Counted from the stretch's first letter, positions 42,101 to 51,074 are shown. The stretch is DNA of 64,000 bases from Lysobacterales bacterium (GCA_016721845.1 JADKHK010000013.1:1284501-1348500); one strand, 5' to 3'. Numbers and translations: made by a program. Notes: a model not told the origin generated them from the sequence alone.

Positions 42101-42981
42101 CTGTAGCGAGCCTCGATCTCCTCGCCGTTCGACAGCCGCACCGGCCGCATCCCGCGCAATGCCAGTGCATCGGCCGCAAGTTCGATGCGACCGTCGGTGA
42201 TTTCGCTGCGCAGGAATTTCGCCCAGACCGAAAGGTCGGCCGCGCCGCCGGCGAAGCCGATCCCGGCAACGCGAAGGTCTCCCAAGGCCTGGGCCACCGG
42301 CAGCGCCTGCGCCTGCGCGTAGCACTGCCCCGAGCGGAAATCGGCGGCGAGATCGCAACGCACGTCGATCGGCGCGGCATCGCCCAGTTTCGCGCGACCG
42401 ACGATGCGCTGGCCACCGACACGCGCGCCGATCGCGACATCGATGTCACCGAGTCGAATGCGGCTGTCGCTGCCGACGTCGTGGAAGCTCAGCACCGACT
42501 GACTGACGCGGAACGCACCGAGCGCGCGCAGTGCGTCCAGCGGATCGCCGACGGTGTCGGCCGATCCGCGCCACTGCACGATGCGGAAGCGACCATCGGC
42601 ATCGCGCTCGGCATCGATGGCCAGTCCGATGATGCGCAACTCGTGCCAGGGCACGTCTCGCTTGAACGGTGCATAGAAGTCGACGACGAGTTCGGCGCGC
42701 TCGACTTCGAGCGCCGGATGACCGGTATCGCCACCGATGCGCAGGTCACTGATGCGAAAGACCGGCCCGCCCGGCAGCCATTCGCCGTCGAGCGTCGCGA
42801 AGTTCACCGGGCGATGCAGGCGATCGGACAGGAACTGCTGCACGCGCTCGGGATGCGCCAGAACCCAGGGGAACAACAGACTCAACCCACCCATCAAGGT
42901 CGCGGCCAGAATCAGCAAGCCGCCGACGCCGAACAGGATGCGGCGGCGGACGCGACGACGGCGGGCGCGCTCGGGATTCAC
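39169..42981 (-). CDS. yhdP: AsmA-like envelope lipid-transport protein YhdP (TIGR02099)
   Basis: A 1270-residue inner-membrane-anchored protein spanning the periplasm. One N-terminal membrane helix (ILFGVGGLLILAATLMGGL) is preceded by a very basic stretch (RARRRRVRRR), and the rest is a long beta-rich repeat bridge as in the AsmA/TamB/YhdP group that moves phospholipids to the outer membrane. The conserved C-terminal segment has GRIFGLVNFSAIPRRLSLDF and YRVRGTWDKPDITLIGKMS. Length is the family norm. It follows rng after 37 bases, as in many gammaproteobacteria. Function is from the family. Confidence 0.95.
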   Translation of the reverse strand: MNPERARRRRVRRRILFGVGGLLILAATLMGGLSLLFPWVLAHPERVQQFLSDRLHRPVNFATLDGEWLPGGPVFRISDLRIGGDTGHPALEVERAELVVDFYAPFKRDVPWHELRIIGLAIDAERDADGRFRIVQWRGSADTVGDPLDALRALGAFRVSQSVLSFHDVGSDSRIRLGDIDVAIGARVGGQRIVGRAKLGDAAPIDVRCDLAADFRSGQCYAQAQALPVAQALGDLRVAGIGFAGGAADLSVWAKFLRSEITDGRIELAADALALRGMRPVRLSNGEEIEARYSPDATRLALQWTRNAEREQFSLLEGPTLDQDDPARSKLSLQRERGNGAWTLAVEHLELDRLMPWLSLSTLASPGTAGWLFEAAPIGHLREFSMSGKDSDVADIAGELKDVALSSTRRSPRVAGIDADVRGDAEAVVIQVEPVETVIDFPGVFPAPFPVHIERAQLVLVREGDGVRVEFPELALQGEDFGLDGWLALVFERDGKRPFIDAAVNVRDSGIVAAKAFWPIVVMPANTRGWLDRALVSGRITRGVASIRGDLDDWPFNADQGRFMADAEIVDLVLDYHRDWPRGQVHQVETRFRNGGMTAVARDGRILDVAIAQVEGDLESFKDPILRLRGSAEGAGPALLEFLRATPLNQRYRDELLALSIGGRGDANFDLRLPLALRLGEPTLEGRVDLHDADLADAKWGLKFEQANGIVRFSRDGFDAEGLDVRVDGDAARFAIAVGAHAADPAHQLEASLRGDMKAPSVMSAFHVLDPYWNRLPGKAYWDLSLVVPRSPDPERPALSMLTLNSDLRGITLDLPAPLGKDAESPMPLRMSVQLPAAGHELDVQIGAMARFKARMADDQREFAGHLALGGELPVLPARPGLRISGSAPSIDLGGWSAFGVGGSDASPDLSVDLQANELEVMGRGFADTSLRIERDARVTRVDLEGVGIDGSFEVPRAELATRGLTLQFEKLHWPEADVAGQRSSRPTDPSQLPPLHIWVRDLKLGAASFGEARVETQPMPGGLRIEQFDARSPTLTMRASGDWKLVDGSERSGLDITLSSESLGKMLESLGYAGVIDGGQTVARIKGNWAGSPAQFGLVNIDGELSGEVGEGRILNVDPGAGRIFGLVNFSAIPRRLSLDFRDFFQTGMAFDSIRGSFTLVDGSAHTANLEIKGPAADIRISGRTGLRAKDYEQDMEVTPKLRGALPIVGAVAGGPVGAVVGVLAQEVMRKPIDEVVSSRYRVRGTWDKPDITLIGKMSRRQAAEDGSG

Positions 42982-43018
42982 CCGCGCCGCTCCATCATCG
43001 CAACGGCCGCGCGCTCGA

Positions 43019-44491
43019 TCACATCACCACCACGTCGTACTGTTCCTGCGAATACTGGTCTTCGGGCTGGAAGCTGATGGTCTTGCCGATGAACTCCTCC
43101 AGTTCCGCGACCGCGGCGGATTCCTCGTCGAGGATTCGCGCGACCACTTTCGGCGCCGCCAGCACCAGCAGCTTTTCGGCATCGAACTGGCGCACCGCGC
43201 GGGTGATCTCGCGGAAGATCTCGTAGCACACGGTCTCGGCCGTCTTCATCGTGCTGCGCCCGGCACAGGCCGGACAGGGTTCGCACAACTGCCGCTCCAG
43301 GCTCTCGGTCGTGCGCTTGCGCGTCATTTCGACCAGGCCCAGGGGCGACATCTCGTACACCGTGGTCTTGGCGTGATCTCGGGTCAGTGCCTTCTCCAGC
43401 TGTCGCAACACCTGGCGCTTGTGTTCCTCGTCGGTCATGTCGATGAAGTCGATGATGATGATGCCGCCGAGGTTGCGCAGTCGCAGTTGCCGGGCAACCG
43501 CCTGTGCCGCTTCGAGATTGGTGCGATACACCGTCTCTTCGAGATTGCGCGTGCCGAGATAGGCGCCGGTGTTCACGTCGACCGTGGTCATGGCCTCGGT
43601 CTGGTCGACGATCAGATAGCCGCCGGACTTCAGCGGCACTTCCTTCTTCAAAGCACGCTGGATCTCGTCTTCGACCCCGTACAAGTCGAAGATCGGGCGC
43701 TCGCCCGGATAGTGCTCGACCCGCTCGACCCAGGCCGGCATGAACTGGCGCGCGAATTTCAGCAGTCGCTCGTAGGCCTCGCGCGAATCGACGCGCACCT
43801 TGCCGATGTTGTGGCGCATGTGGTCGCGCACCGAGCGCAGCGGCAGACTCAGATCCTCGTACACGCAATCGCCGACTTTCGAATGCGCGAAGCGCGCACT
43901 CACCGCCCGCCAGACCTTCTGCAGATAGGTGATGTCGTCCTTCAGCGCCTCGTCACCGACGCCGTCGGCATTGGTACGCACGATGTAGCCGTGTTCGCGT
44001 TCGACGGCGAGCGCCAGCATCAGGTCCTTCAGGCGTGCACGTTCGACTTCGTCTTCGATGCGCGCCGACACGCCGATCTGCTTGCTGGTGGCGAGCAGCA
44101 CGAGATAACGCGACGGCAGCGACAGATGCGTCGTCAGCCGGGCACCCTTGCTGCCGATCGGATCCTTGACGATCTGCACGATCACCTCCTGGCCTTCGTG
44201 CAGCAATTCGTTGATCGGCGGCGTCGGTGCCGGAGCCTCCGGCGCCTCAAGGTCCGGGGACGGCGTGCGCACGATGTCCGAAGCATGCAGGAACGCAGCG
44301 CGATCCAGCCCGACTTCGACGAACGCCGCCTGCATGCCTGGCATCACCCGCTGCACGCGACCCTTGTAGATGTTGCCGACATAGCCGCGACGCGAGGCAC
44401 GTTCGACGTAGACCTCCTGCAGCATGCCGTTTTCGACGAGGGCGACGCGTGTCTCGCGCGGCGTCACATTGATCAGGATCTCTTCGCTCAC
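43019..44491 (-). CDS. rng: Ribonuclease G
   Basis: A 490-residue endoribonuclease of the RNase E/G family, active in 16S rRNA 5' maturation and mRNA decay. The S1 domain has GYVGNIYKGRVQRVMPGMQA; the catalytic Mg-binding aspartates lie in TTVDVNTGAYLGTRNLEET and IIIIDFIDM; the zinc-link cysteines are in CEPCPACAGR. There is no RNase E-type degradosome tail. The start is a GTG at 44491 (MSEEILINVTPRETRVALVENG-type N-terminus, the family norm), with GGAAGAG upstream. It is followed by yhdP and preceded by maf, all in one direction. Confidence 0.96.
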   Translation of the reverse strand: MSEEILINVTPRETRVALVENGMLQEVYVERASRRGYVGNIYKGRVQRVMPGMQAAFVEVGLDRAAFLHASDIVRTPSPDLEAPEAPAPTPPINELLHEGQEVIVQIVKDPIGSKGARLTTHLSLPSRYLVLLATSKQIGVSARIEDEVERARLKDLMLALAVEREHGYIVRTNADGVGDEALKDDITYLQKVWRAVSARFAHSKVGDCVYEDLSLPLRSVRDHMRHNIGKVRVDSREAYERLLKFARQFMPAWVERVEHYPGERPIFDLYGVEDEIQRALKKEVPLKSGGYLIVDQTEAMTTVDVNTGAYLGTRNLEETVYRTNLEAAQAVARQLRLRNLGGIIIIDFIDMTDEEHKRQVLRQLEKALTRDHAKTTVYEMSPLGLVEMTRKRTTESLERQLCEPCPACAGRSTMKTAETVCYEIFREITRAVRQFDAEKLLVLAAPKVVARILDEESAAVAELEEFIGKTISFQPEDQYSQEQYDVVVM

Positions 44492-44593
44492 GCGGCTCTT
44501 CCGTTCAGCTTTGATGCACTTATAGCCTGCCGCCGATGAACCGCGATAGTCCGCAGATTGACTTGCGGCAAACAAACGCGAATCACGAATTTC

Positions 44594-45166
44594 TTACACG
44601 GCGAATCCGAAGCCTCGCAGCAGGACCGCGGTCTCGTGCACGGGCAGGCCCATGACGCCGGAAAAACTCCCGGACAAGTGCGCGACCAGGGTCGCGCCGC
44701 GGCCCTGGATCGCATACGCACCGGCCTTGCCGAAGGGCTCGCCGGTCGCGATGTACGCAGCGATCGCCGGCTCGTCGATCATTGCAAAGCGGACCTCGGA
44801 CACCGACACGGATTCAACCTCGCGCCCGGCACTGACCAGCGCGACCGCCGAGATCACCTGATGCGTGCGCCCGGACAACAGGCGCAACATGCGTGCGGCG
44901 TCGGCGGCATCGGCCGGCTTGCCGAACACGAGGCCATCCAGCACGACTTCGGTATCGGCGCCGAGCACCAGGGCACCGGGCACGGCGGCCACCTGCAACA
45001 GTCCGGCGCCGGCCTTTTCGCGCGCAACGCGACGCACGTAGTCGAGTGGCGACTCGCCTCCGGCCGGGGTCTCGTCGACGCCGACCTCGAGTGGTTCGAA
45101 CACGACACCGATCTGGTTCAGGAGTTCGCGCCGACGCGGCGACTGCGATGCAAGGAACAGGGTCAT
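44594..45166 (-). CDS. maf: Maf-family nucleoside-triphosphate pyrophosphatase
   Basis: A 190-residue Maf/YhdE protein, a house-cleaning pyrophosphatase of dTTP/UTP and modified nucleotides. Motifs: LASQSPRRRELL at the N-terminus, VDETP, GADTEVVLDGLVFGKP with the catalytic Asp, the conserved SGRTHQVIS loop, and FSGVMGLPVHET near the end. It lies 10 bases after rlmH in the operon. The ATG at 45166 is used; a GTG two codons earlier is an alternative. Confidence 0.95.
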   Translation of the reverse strand: MTLFLASQSPRRRELLNQIGVVFEPLEVGVDETPAGGESPLDYVRRVAREKAGAGLLQVAAVPGALVLGADTEVVLDGLVFGKPADAADAARMLRLLSGRTHQVISAVALVSAGREVESVSVSEVRFAMIDEPAIAAYIATGEPFGKAGAYAIQGRGATLVAHLSGSFSGVMGLPVHETAVLLRGFGFAV

Positions 45167-45176
45167 CGGCACGGCC

Positions 45177-45647
45177 TCAGGCGCGGTGATAGGGATGGCC
45201 TTCGAGAATCGAATGGGCGCGATACAACTGCTCGGCGATCACCACGCGCACGAGACCGTGCGGCAACGTGAGCGGCGACAGCGACCAGCGCGCAGCGGCG
45301 CGTTCCAGCAGCACGGGCGCATGGCCATCGGGGCCACCGATGGCGAGGGCGACATCGCGACCGTCGAGCGTCCAGCGCCGCATCTGCTCGGCGAGCTGCA
45401 CGCTGGTCCAGGCCGCACCGCGCTCATCGAGCGCGATCAGCTGCACGTCACGACCGACGGCGGCGAGCAGGCGCTCGGACTCATCGGCCTTGTGTTTCGC
45501 GGCATCACCGCCCTTGCCCCGCTTCGCCAGCGGCAATTCCACCAGTTCCGGGGCGAGGTGCCTGGGAAGTCGCTTGGCGTATTCGGCGTACCCGTCATTG
45601 ACCCATGCGGGCTGGCGCTCGCTGATGGTCAGCAGGCGGATACGCAT
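45177..45647 (-). CDS. rlmH: 23S rRNA (pseudouridine-1915 N3) methyltransferase
   Basis: A 156-residue SPOUT methyltransferase, the family's exact length. The knotted SAM-binding C-terminus is clear: LIALDERGAAWTSVQLAEQM, ALAIGGPDGHAP and PHGLVRVVIAEQLYRAHSIL, ending in GHPYHRA. It methylates pseudouridine 1915 of 23S rRNA at the decoding-site helix 69. It is directly downstream of rsfS, the usual order. Confidence 0.97.
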   Translation of the reverse strand: MRIRLLTISERQPAWVNDGYAEYAKRLPRHLAPELVELPLAKRGKGGDAAKHKADESERLLAAVGRDVQLIALDERGAAWTSVQLAEQMRRWTLDGRDVALAIGGPDGHAPVLLERAAARWSLSPLTLPHGLVRVVIAEQLYRAHSILEGHPYHRA

Positions 45648-45659
45648 GGATCGAACGGA

Positions 45660-46229
45660 TCAGGGCGCAGCTTCGGCGTCGTCGTCGCCACCCACGCTCC
45701 ACAACCGTTCCAGGCCGTAGAACTCGCGGATGCGCGGCAGCATCACGTGCACGACGATGTCACCGAGGTCGACCAGCACCCATTCGGCTTCCTTCTCGCC
45801 TTCGATGCCGAGCGGCATCATGCCGGCCTTCTTCACGAAGCGGACGACCTCGTCGGCGATCGACTTGACATGGCGCGTCGAGGTGCCGCTGGCGATGAAC
45901 AGCAAGTCGGCAAACGACGCCTTGGCGCGAATGTCGATCTCGTTCACGTCCTTGGCCTTGAGCTCGTCGAGCGCGGCAATGACCTGCTTGCGCAGCAGTG
46001 CGGTCTCCTTCGCCAAGGCCGGCGGCACGGGTGCAGACGCAGCCAGTTCCGGTTTCGCGGCCAGCTTGCGCGGCGCGGCCAGTTTCTTCACGGCGACTTT
46101 CTTCGCGGCCTTCTTCACGCCTGCCTTCTTCTTTGCTGCAGGCTTGCGCTTTCCGGAAGCGGCTTTCTTCGCAGGCGCCTTGCGCGCGGTCGTCTTCGCT
46201 TTCGGCTTGGCTTTGGAGGTCGTGTTCAA
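45660..46229 (-). CDS. rsfS: Ribosome silencing factor with histone H1-like N-terminal extension
   Basis: A 189-residue RsfS (Iojap) protein that blocks joining of ribosomal subunits under nutrient limitation by binding L14. The core (residues about 75-185) has VIAALDELKAKDVNEIDIRA, FADLLFIASGTSTRHVKSIA and LGDIVVHVMLPRIREFYGLE. Usual RsfS proteins are 105-140 residues. Here some 60 extra N-terminal residues consist almost entirely of Lys, Ala and Pro (for example KKAGVKKAAKKVAVKKLAA). The extension uses the same base composition as the gene and there is no good alternative start between it and the core, so it is probably translated. It could bind rRNA or DNA. Same operon as nadD and rlmH. 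Confidence 0.95.
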   Translation of the reverse strand: MNTTSKAKPKAKTTARKAPAKKAASGKRKPAAKKKAGVKKAAKKVAVKKLAAPRKLAAKPELAASAPVPPALAKETALLRKQVIAALDELKAKDVNEIDIRAKASFADLLFIASGTSTRHVKSIADEVVRFVKKAGMMPLGIEGEKEAEWVLVDLGDIVVHVMLPRIREFYGLERLWSVGGDDDAEAAP

Positions 46230-46277
46230 GTGGGGAATTCCCTTGGCACGGCGGACTGCCGTGGACCGCAGTATAGG

Positions 46278-46934
46278 TCAGTCCGGCGCCGATCCCGACC
46301 GATACAGTCCGTTCCGCTCGATGTAGTCGGCCACGGCCTCGGGCAACAGGAAGCGCGGATCGCGGCCGGCCGCAATCAGCGTACGCACCGCCGTCGCCGA
46401 AATCGCCAGCGGCGTGACCGCGAGTTCGGCGATGCGTCCGGCGGCCTGTCCGCGCAACTGCGCCAGCGCGCCGCGCCGCGCGACGGCCTGGGCACGCAAG
46501 CTTTCCGGCCAGGCGACGCGATCGGCCGCGCCCGGCCGCGTCAGGATCAGCACGTGCGCGAGGTCGAAGATGTCGTGATGGCGATGCCAGGTCGCGAATC
46601 CGGCAAAAGCATCTGCACCGACACACAGCACCAAGGGCCGATCGGGCCCGAGTTCGGCGCGCAGCTCGGCCAGGGTATCGACGCTGTAACTCGGGCCGGC
46701 CCGACGCAACTCGCGATCATCCGCGTGCAGGCGCGCGCATCCGCGCAGACCGAGCGCCAGCATCGCGAGACGTTGCTCGGCGCTGGCCAGGGGCTGCGGG
46801 CGATGCGGCGGCACCGGCGCCGGCAACAGGCGCACGTCGGCGTCCAGGGCTTCGCTGATCTCGACCGCGACGCGCAAATGGCCGATGTGGACGGGATCGA
46901 AGGTACCGCCGAAGATCGCCGTCAACATGCCCAT
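46278..46934 (-). CDS. nadD: Nicotinate-nucleotide adenylyltransferase
   Basis: A 218-residue nucleotidyltransferase making deamido-NAD in NAD synthesis. The HxGH-type motif is FGGTFDPVHIGHLR and the ISSTxxR equivalent is ISATAVRTLI; LVLCVGADAFAGFATWHRH is the conserved middle. The start at 46934 overlaps the holA stop by one base; a start two codons later is possible. It lies between holA and rsfS, the canonical order. Confidence 0.96.
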   Translation of the reverse strand: MGMLTAIFGGTFDPVHIGHLRVAVEISEALDADVRLLPAPVPPHRPQPLASAEQRLAMLALGLRGCARLHADDRELRRAGPSYSVDTLAELRAELGPDRPLVLCVGADAFAGFATWHRHHDIFDLAHVLILTRPGAADRVAWPESLRAQAVARRGALAQLRGQAAGRIAELAVTPLAISATAVRTLIAAGRDPRFLLPEAVADYIERNGLYRSGSAPD

Positions 46935-47956
46935 CAGGCCACCATGCGTTTGCCGGCGCGTGCGTCGCTGATGCGCAGCAGCAGGCGCTCGAGCGCCAGA
47001 AACGGATCATCCACGCCGCGCCCCTTTGAAAGCCGATCGCCCCGTGCCGCTTCGGCGAGACGCTGCTCCCAGAATCGTGCATCGCCGCGCGCCAGCGCTT
47101 TGCGGAACGCGGCATCGCGCGCACCCCAGATGCCTTCGTTGCGGAATGCCCCGGACTGCTGTGCGCGCGGCAGCTGCGACAATCTCGCTGCGGCCTGCAA
47201 GTTCGACAGCAGCCAGGCCATCAGGGTGGCCGGCGCTTCGCCTTCGGCGCGCAGCGACGCCAGCATGCGTCGCGCCCGTGCCCCATCACCGGCAAACGTC
47301 GCCTCGACCATGCCGAACACATCGAACCGCGCGGAGTCGGCGACCAGATCTTCCAGCTCGCGTTCATCGATGCGGTGTCCGTTCGCCAACAGTGCGAGCT
47401 TGTCGATCTCCTGCGCGCAGGCGAGCAGATTGCCCTCGGTGCGGCGCACCAGCGCGTCCACCGCATCCGCTGTCAGCTGCACCGAACGCGAGGCCGCGCG
47501 CGCTTGCACCCAGCCCGGCAACTCGTCGCGCTTCAGCGGCCACAGCGCCAGAAATACCCCGCTGCGATCGATCGCCTGGGTCCACTTGCCTTCCTGCTTC
47601 TTGCTCCATTGCATGCAGGTAATCAGCAGCACACAGTCGGACGGCGCGCGTTCGCACCATTCCTGGATCGCCTCGGAACCTTCGGTGCCGGGCTTGCCGG
47701 TCGGCAGGCGCAGTTCGATCAGGCGCTGCGATGCGAACAACGACATCGCCGCCCCCGACCGTGCAAGATCGTTCCAGTCGAACCCGGACTCAACGTCATG
47801 GACTTCGCGCTCGCTGTAACCGAGTTCGCGTGCGCGGCTGCGCAAGGCGTCCGCGGCCTCGATCACCAGCAGGTGCTCTTCGCCGGCGATCAGGTACACC
47901 GGCTTCAGTTCCGTCGCCTTCGCAATGCGGCTCGCAAATTGCGCGGCGGCGCTCAT
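46934..47956 (-). CDS. holA: DNA polymerase III subunit delta
   Basis: The 340-residue clamp-loader delta subunit, which opens the sliding clamp. Family features: KPVYLIAGEEHLLVIEAADAL at the N-terminus, then the AAA-like fold with LFASQRLIELRLPTGKPG and the C-terminal helical collar domain (EIDKLALLANGHRIDERELE). No Walker A motif, as expected for delta. The start overlaps the lptE stop by one base and the end overlaps the nadD start. Sequence divergence of this family makes the call rest on synteny as well as motif. Confidence 0.95.
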   Translation of the reverse strand: MSAAAQFASRIAKATELKPVYLIAGEEHLLVIEAADALRSRARELGYSEREVHDVESGFDWNDLARSGAAMSLFASQRLIELRLPTGKPGTEGSEAIQEWCERAPSDCVLLITCMQWSKKQEGKWTQAIDRSGVFLALWPLKRDELPGWVQARAASRSVQLTADAVDALVRRTEGNLLACAQEIDKLALLANGHRIDERELEDLVADSARFDVFGMVEATFAGDGARARRMLASLRAEGEAPATLMAWLLSNLQAAARLSQLPRAQQSGAFRNEGIWGARDAAFRKALARGDARFWEQRLAEAARGDRLSKGRGVDDPFLALERLLLRISDARAGKRMVA

Positions 47957-48435
47957 CAGCGGGTCGCTTCGATCCGCCGCAGCAGAGCGGCCAGGGTGTC
48001 GCGGCGCAATTCCTTGCGCGCCAGTTCGTCTTCGGCCGCGGCACCGAGCGCCTGGGTCTCGTCGAAGCGATAGTCGCGGCGACGCTCGATGGCATTGCGC
48101 GCGACAAGGACCGTGCCGTCGGCCGCGACGACTTCGAATTCGACGCGATGCACCACTTGATATTCCTGCACGCGCGCTGTGCCGCTGACCGACAGCGGCA
48201 CCGTGTTCAGTACGTCGCCAAGTATGCGCAGCACCGCGACCTTGTCGGTGACGTCCTCGTGCAGGGTCGCACCGGCGCGCATCAGCGCGCGCCCCAGTTC
48301 CTGGCCGATCGGACTGAACGGGGCGACGACTTCGATGCGCAATTCCTGCAATGCCGCCGGCAGTACCGCCTGTTCACGCAAGTGGAACCCGCAGGCAGTG
48401 AGCGACATCAGCACGGCAAGCAGGACGATACGCAT
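47956..48435 (-). CDS. lptE: LPS-assembly lipoprotein LptE
   Basis: A 159-residue outer-membrane lipoprotein. The signal peptide ends in the lipobox LTAC (Cys15), and the mature protein has the LptE pattern GFHLREQAVLPAALQELRIE. LptE plugs the LptD beta-barrel and helps insert lipopolysaccharide into the outer membrane. One base separates its start from the leuS stop, and its end overlaps holA, which is the standard leuS-lptE-holA arrangement. Confidence 0.95.
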   Translation of the reverse strand: MRIVLLAVLMSLTACGFHLREQAVLPAALQELRIEVVAPFSPIGQELGRALMRAGATLHEDVTDKVAVLRILGDVLNTVPLSVSGTARVQEYQVVHRVEFEVVAADGTVLVARNAIERRRDYRFDETQALGAAAEDELARKELRRDTLAALLRRIEATR

Positions 48436-48436
48436 C

Positions 48437-51074
48437 TCAATTGGCCACGATGTTGACGATCTTGCCGGGCACGACGATGACCTTGCGAATGGTGACGCCG
48501 TCGAGGAATTTCTGCACCGCCGGATCGTGGCGCGCGGCGGTTTCAGCGTCTTCCTTCGACGCGTTCGCCGGCACTTCGATCTGGCCGCGCAGCTTGCCGT
48601 TGACCTGCACCGCGAGCACCACCGAATCACGCACCAGTGCCGACTCATCGGCCTTCGGCCAGGGCTGGTCGTCGATCTGCGTTTCGGCATGACCGAGCGC
48701 CTGCCACAACGCGTGCGCGGCATGCGGCACGATCGGATTCAACATCAGCGTGATCGCGGTCCAGGCTTCCTGGCGCACGGCACGTGCGGCGTCCGAAGAG
48801 TCGTCGAACTTCGCGATCGCGTTCAGCAGTTCCATCAGCGCCGCGATCGCGGTGTTGAAGCTGTGGCGGCGGCCGTAGTCGTCGCCGACCTTCTGGATGG
48901 TCTCGTGCAACTTGCGGCGCAGCGCCTTTTGTTCGGCGTTCAACACGGACGCGTCGAACTTCGGCGCGGTACCGCCAGCGACATGCGACTGCACGCCCGC
49001 CCACAGGCGGCGCAGGAAACGCGCCATGCCTTCCACGCCGGACTCGTTCCATTCCAGCGACATTTCCGGCGGCGCGGCGAACATCGAGAACAGGCGCACG
49101 GTGTCGGCGCCGTAACGCTCGATCATCGCCTGCGGATCGACGCCGTTGTTCTTCGACTTCGACATCTTCTCGGTGCCGCCGATCTGCACCGGCTGGCCAT
49201 CCGCCGCGAGCTTCGCGCCGAGGATGCGGCCGCGTTCGTCGCGCTCGATCTCGACATCGGCCGGATTGAACCAGTCCTTGCCGCCGTTGGCCTGTTCGCG
49301 GAAGAAGGTTTCCGCGACGACCATGCCCTGGCACAGCAGGTTGGTCGCCGGCTCGTCGGTCTGCACCAGCCCGGCGTCGCGCATCAGCTTGTGGAAGAAG
49401 CGGAAATACAGCAGGTGCAGGATCGCGTGCTCGATGCCGCCGATGTACTGGTCGACCGGCAGCCAGTAGTTCGCGCGCTCGTCGACCAGGTCGGTGGCGC
49501 CCGGCGAGGTGTAGCGGGCGTAGTACCAACTCGATTCCATGAAGGTGTCGAAGGTGTCGGTCTCGCGTTCGGCGGCGCCACCGCATTGCGGGCAGGTGGT
49601 CTTGCGCCAGGTCGGATCGGCCTTGATCGGCGACTTCACGCCCGAGAACGCCACGTCTTCCGGCAGCACGACCGGCAACTGGTCTTCCGGCACCGGCACG
49701 GCTTCGCAGGTCGGGCAGTAGATGATCGGAATCGGGCAGCCCCAGTAACGCTGTCGACTGACGCCCCAGTCCCGCAGGCGATAGTTGACCTTGCGCGCAC
49801 CGGACTTGCACTTCTCCAGGCGCTCGGCGATGGCCTTGAAGCTCTGCTCGAAGGTCATGCCGTCGTAGGCGCCGGAATTCAGCAGCAGGCCGTGCTCGGT
49901 ATAGGCCGCGGCCTGCACATCGATGTCGCCGCCGTCCAGCGGACGGATCACCTGCTTGATCGGCAGGGCGTACTTGGTCGCGAATTCATGGTCGCGTTCG
50001 TCGTGGCCGGGCACCGCCATCACCGCGCCGGTGCCGTAACCCATCAGCACGAAGTTCGCGACCCAGACCGGTACACGTTCACCGCTGATCGGGTGCGTTG
50101 CGTAGATGCCGGTGGCGACGCCGCGCTTTTCCTGGGTTTCCAGAGCGGCTTCTGCGGTCGCGCCGTGGCGGCATTCCTCGATGAAGGCGGCCAGTTCCAG
50201 ATTCGTCTGGGCCGCCTTGATCGCCAGCGGATGTTCGGCGGCGACCGAGACGAAGGTCACGCCCATCAAGGTGTCGGGGCGCGTGGTGTAGACGCGCAAT
50301 GGCGTCGCTTCCCTCGGTCGCTCCCGGCATCCTGCCTCCCGCGACACTAGTGCTTCCCTGCACGTCGACCGCGAAGTCGATCTCCAGGCCTTCCGAGCGC
50401 CCGATCCAGTTGCGCTGCATGGTCTTGACCGCTTCCGGCCAGCCCGGCAGGCGATCGAGTTCGTTCAGCAGTTCCTCGGCGTAGGCGGTGATCTTGAAGA
50501 ACCACTGCGGGATCTCGCGGCGTTCGACCACGGCGCCGGAGCGCCAGCCGCGGCCGTCGATGACCTGCTCGTTGGCGAGCACGGTTTCATCCACCGGGTC
50601 CCAGTTCACGACCGAGTTGCGGCGGTAGACAAGCCCGCGCTTGAACAGCCGCGTGAAGAACAATTGTTCCCAGCGGTAGTAGTCCGGGCGGCAGGTCGCG
50701 AATTCGCGGGTCCAGTCGATCGCGTACCCGAGCGCCTGCAACTGCCCGCGCATGTGCTCGATGTTGGCGTACGTCCACTTCGCCGGCGCGGTGTTGTTCT
50801 TGATCGCGGCGTTTTCCGCCGGCAGGCCGAACGCGTCCCAGCCCATCGGCTGCAGCACGTTCTTGCCGTTCATGCGCTGGAAGCGGCTGATCACGTCGCC
50901 GATCGTGTAGTTGCGCACGTGGCCCATGTGCAAGGCACCCGACGGGTACGGCAGCATCGACAGCACGTAGTACTTGGGCTTACTGCGGTCTTCCGTGACC
51001 TCGTAGGCGCGGGTACGCGACCAATACGCCTGGGCGGCGGCTTCGATCGATTTCGGGTCGTAGTGTTCGTGCAT
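48437..51074 (-). CDS. leuS: Leucyl-tRNA synthetase, one frameshift and an in-gene insertion
   Basis: The class I synthetase that charges tRNA-Leu, about 878 residues (usual 860-870). The HIGH motif is PYPSGALHMGHVRNYTIGDV, the KMSKS loop is GGTEKMSKSKNNGVDPQ, the CP1 editing domain has VYTTRPDTLMGVTFVSVAAE and MAVPGHDERDHEF with its editing Asp. Between WIGRSEGLEIDF (residue about 234) and VYTTRPDT there are about 31 residues where E. coli has about 15; the excess comes from a palindrome-containing segment (50307-50359). The two halves of the gene are in different frames: one surplus base, most likely a G in a GGG run, lies in or next to this segment. Removing it restores one open frame. leuS is essential, so the organism probably has an intact gene. 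Start ATG at 51074. Confidence 0.93.
50307..50359 (-). repeat. 45-base palindrome-bearing insertion inside leuS
   Basis: The segment is bounded by the direct repeat GCTTCCCT at 50307-50314 and 50352-50359, exactly 45 bases apart, so the insert adds 15 codons without changing frame by itself. Inside it lies an interrupted palindrome (50317-50345): GTCGC/GCGAC outer arms and GGCA/TGCC inner arms around TCC, with a 4x4 internal mismatch. It sits at the border of catalytic and CP1 editing domains, a variable loop where extra residues could be tolerated. It looks like a protein-coding palindromic repeat. No second copy was noticed in the window. Confidence 0.6.

Noticed and set aside
39073..43077. 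Open frame of 1334 codons antisense to yhdP and the start of gcdH
   Set aside because: The opposite strand is a clear YhdP protein of normal length. The antisense product is low in hydrophobics, shows no domain and starts inside another gene.
45186..47819. Open frame of 877 codons antisense to rlmH, rsfS, nadD and holA
   Set aside because: It crosses four well-identified genes and their junctions, and its product has no domain.
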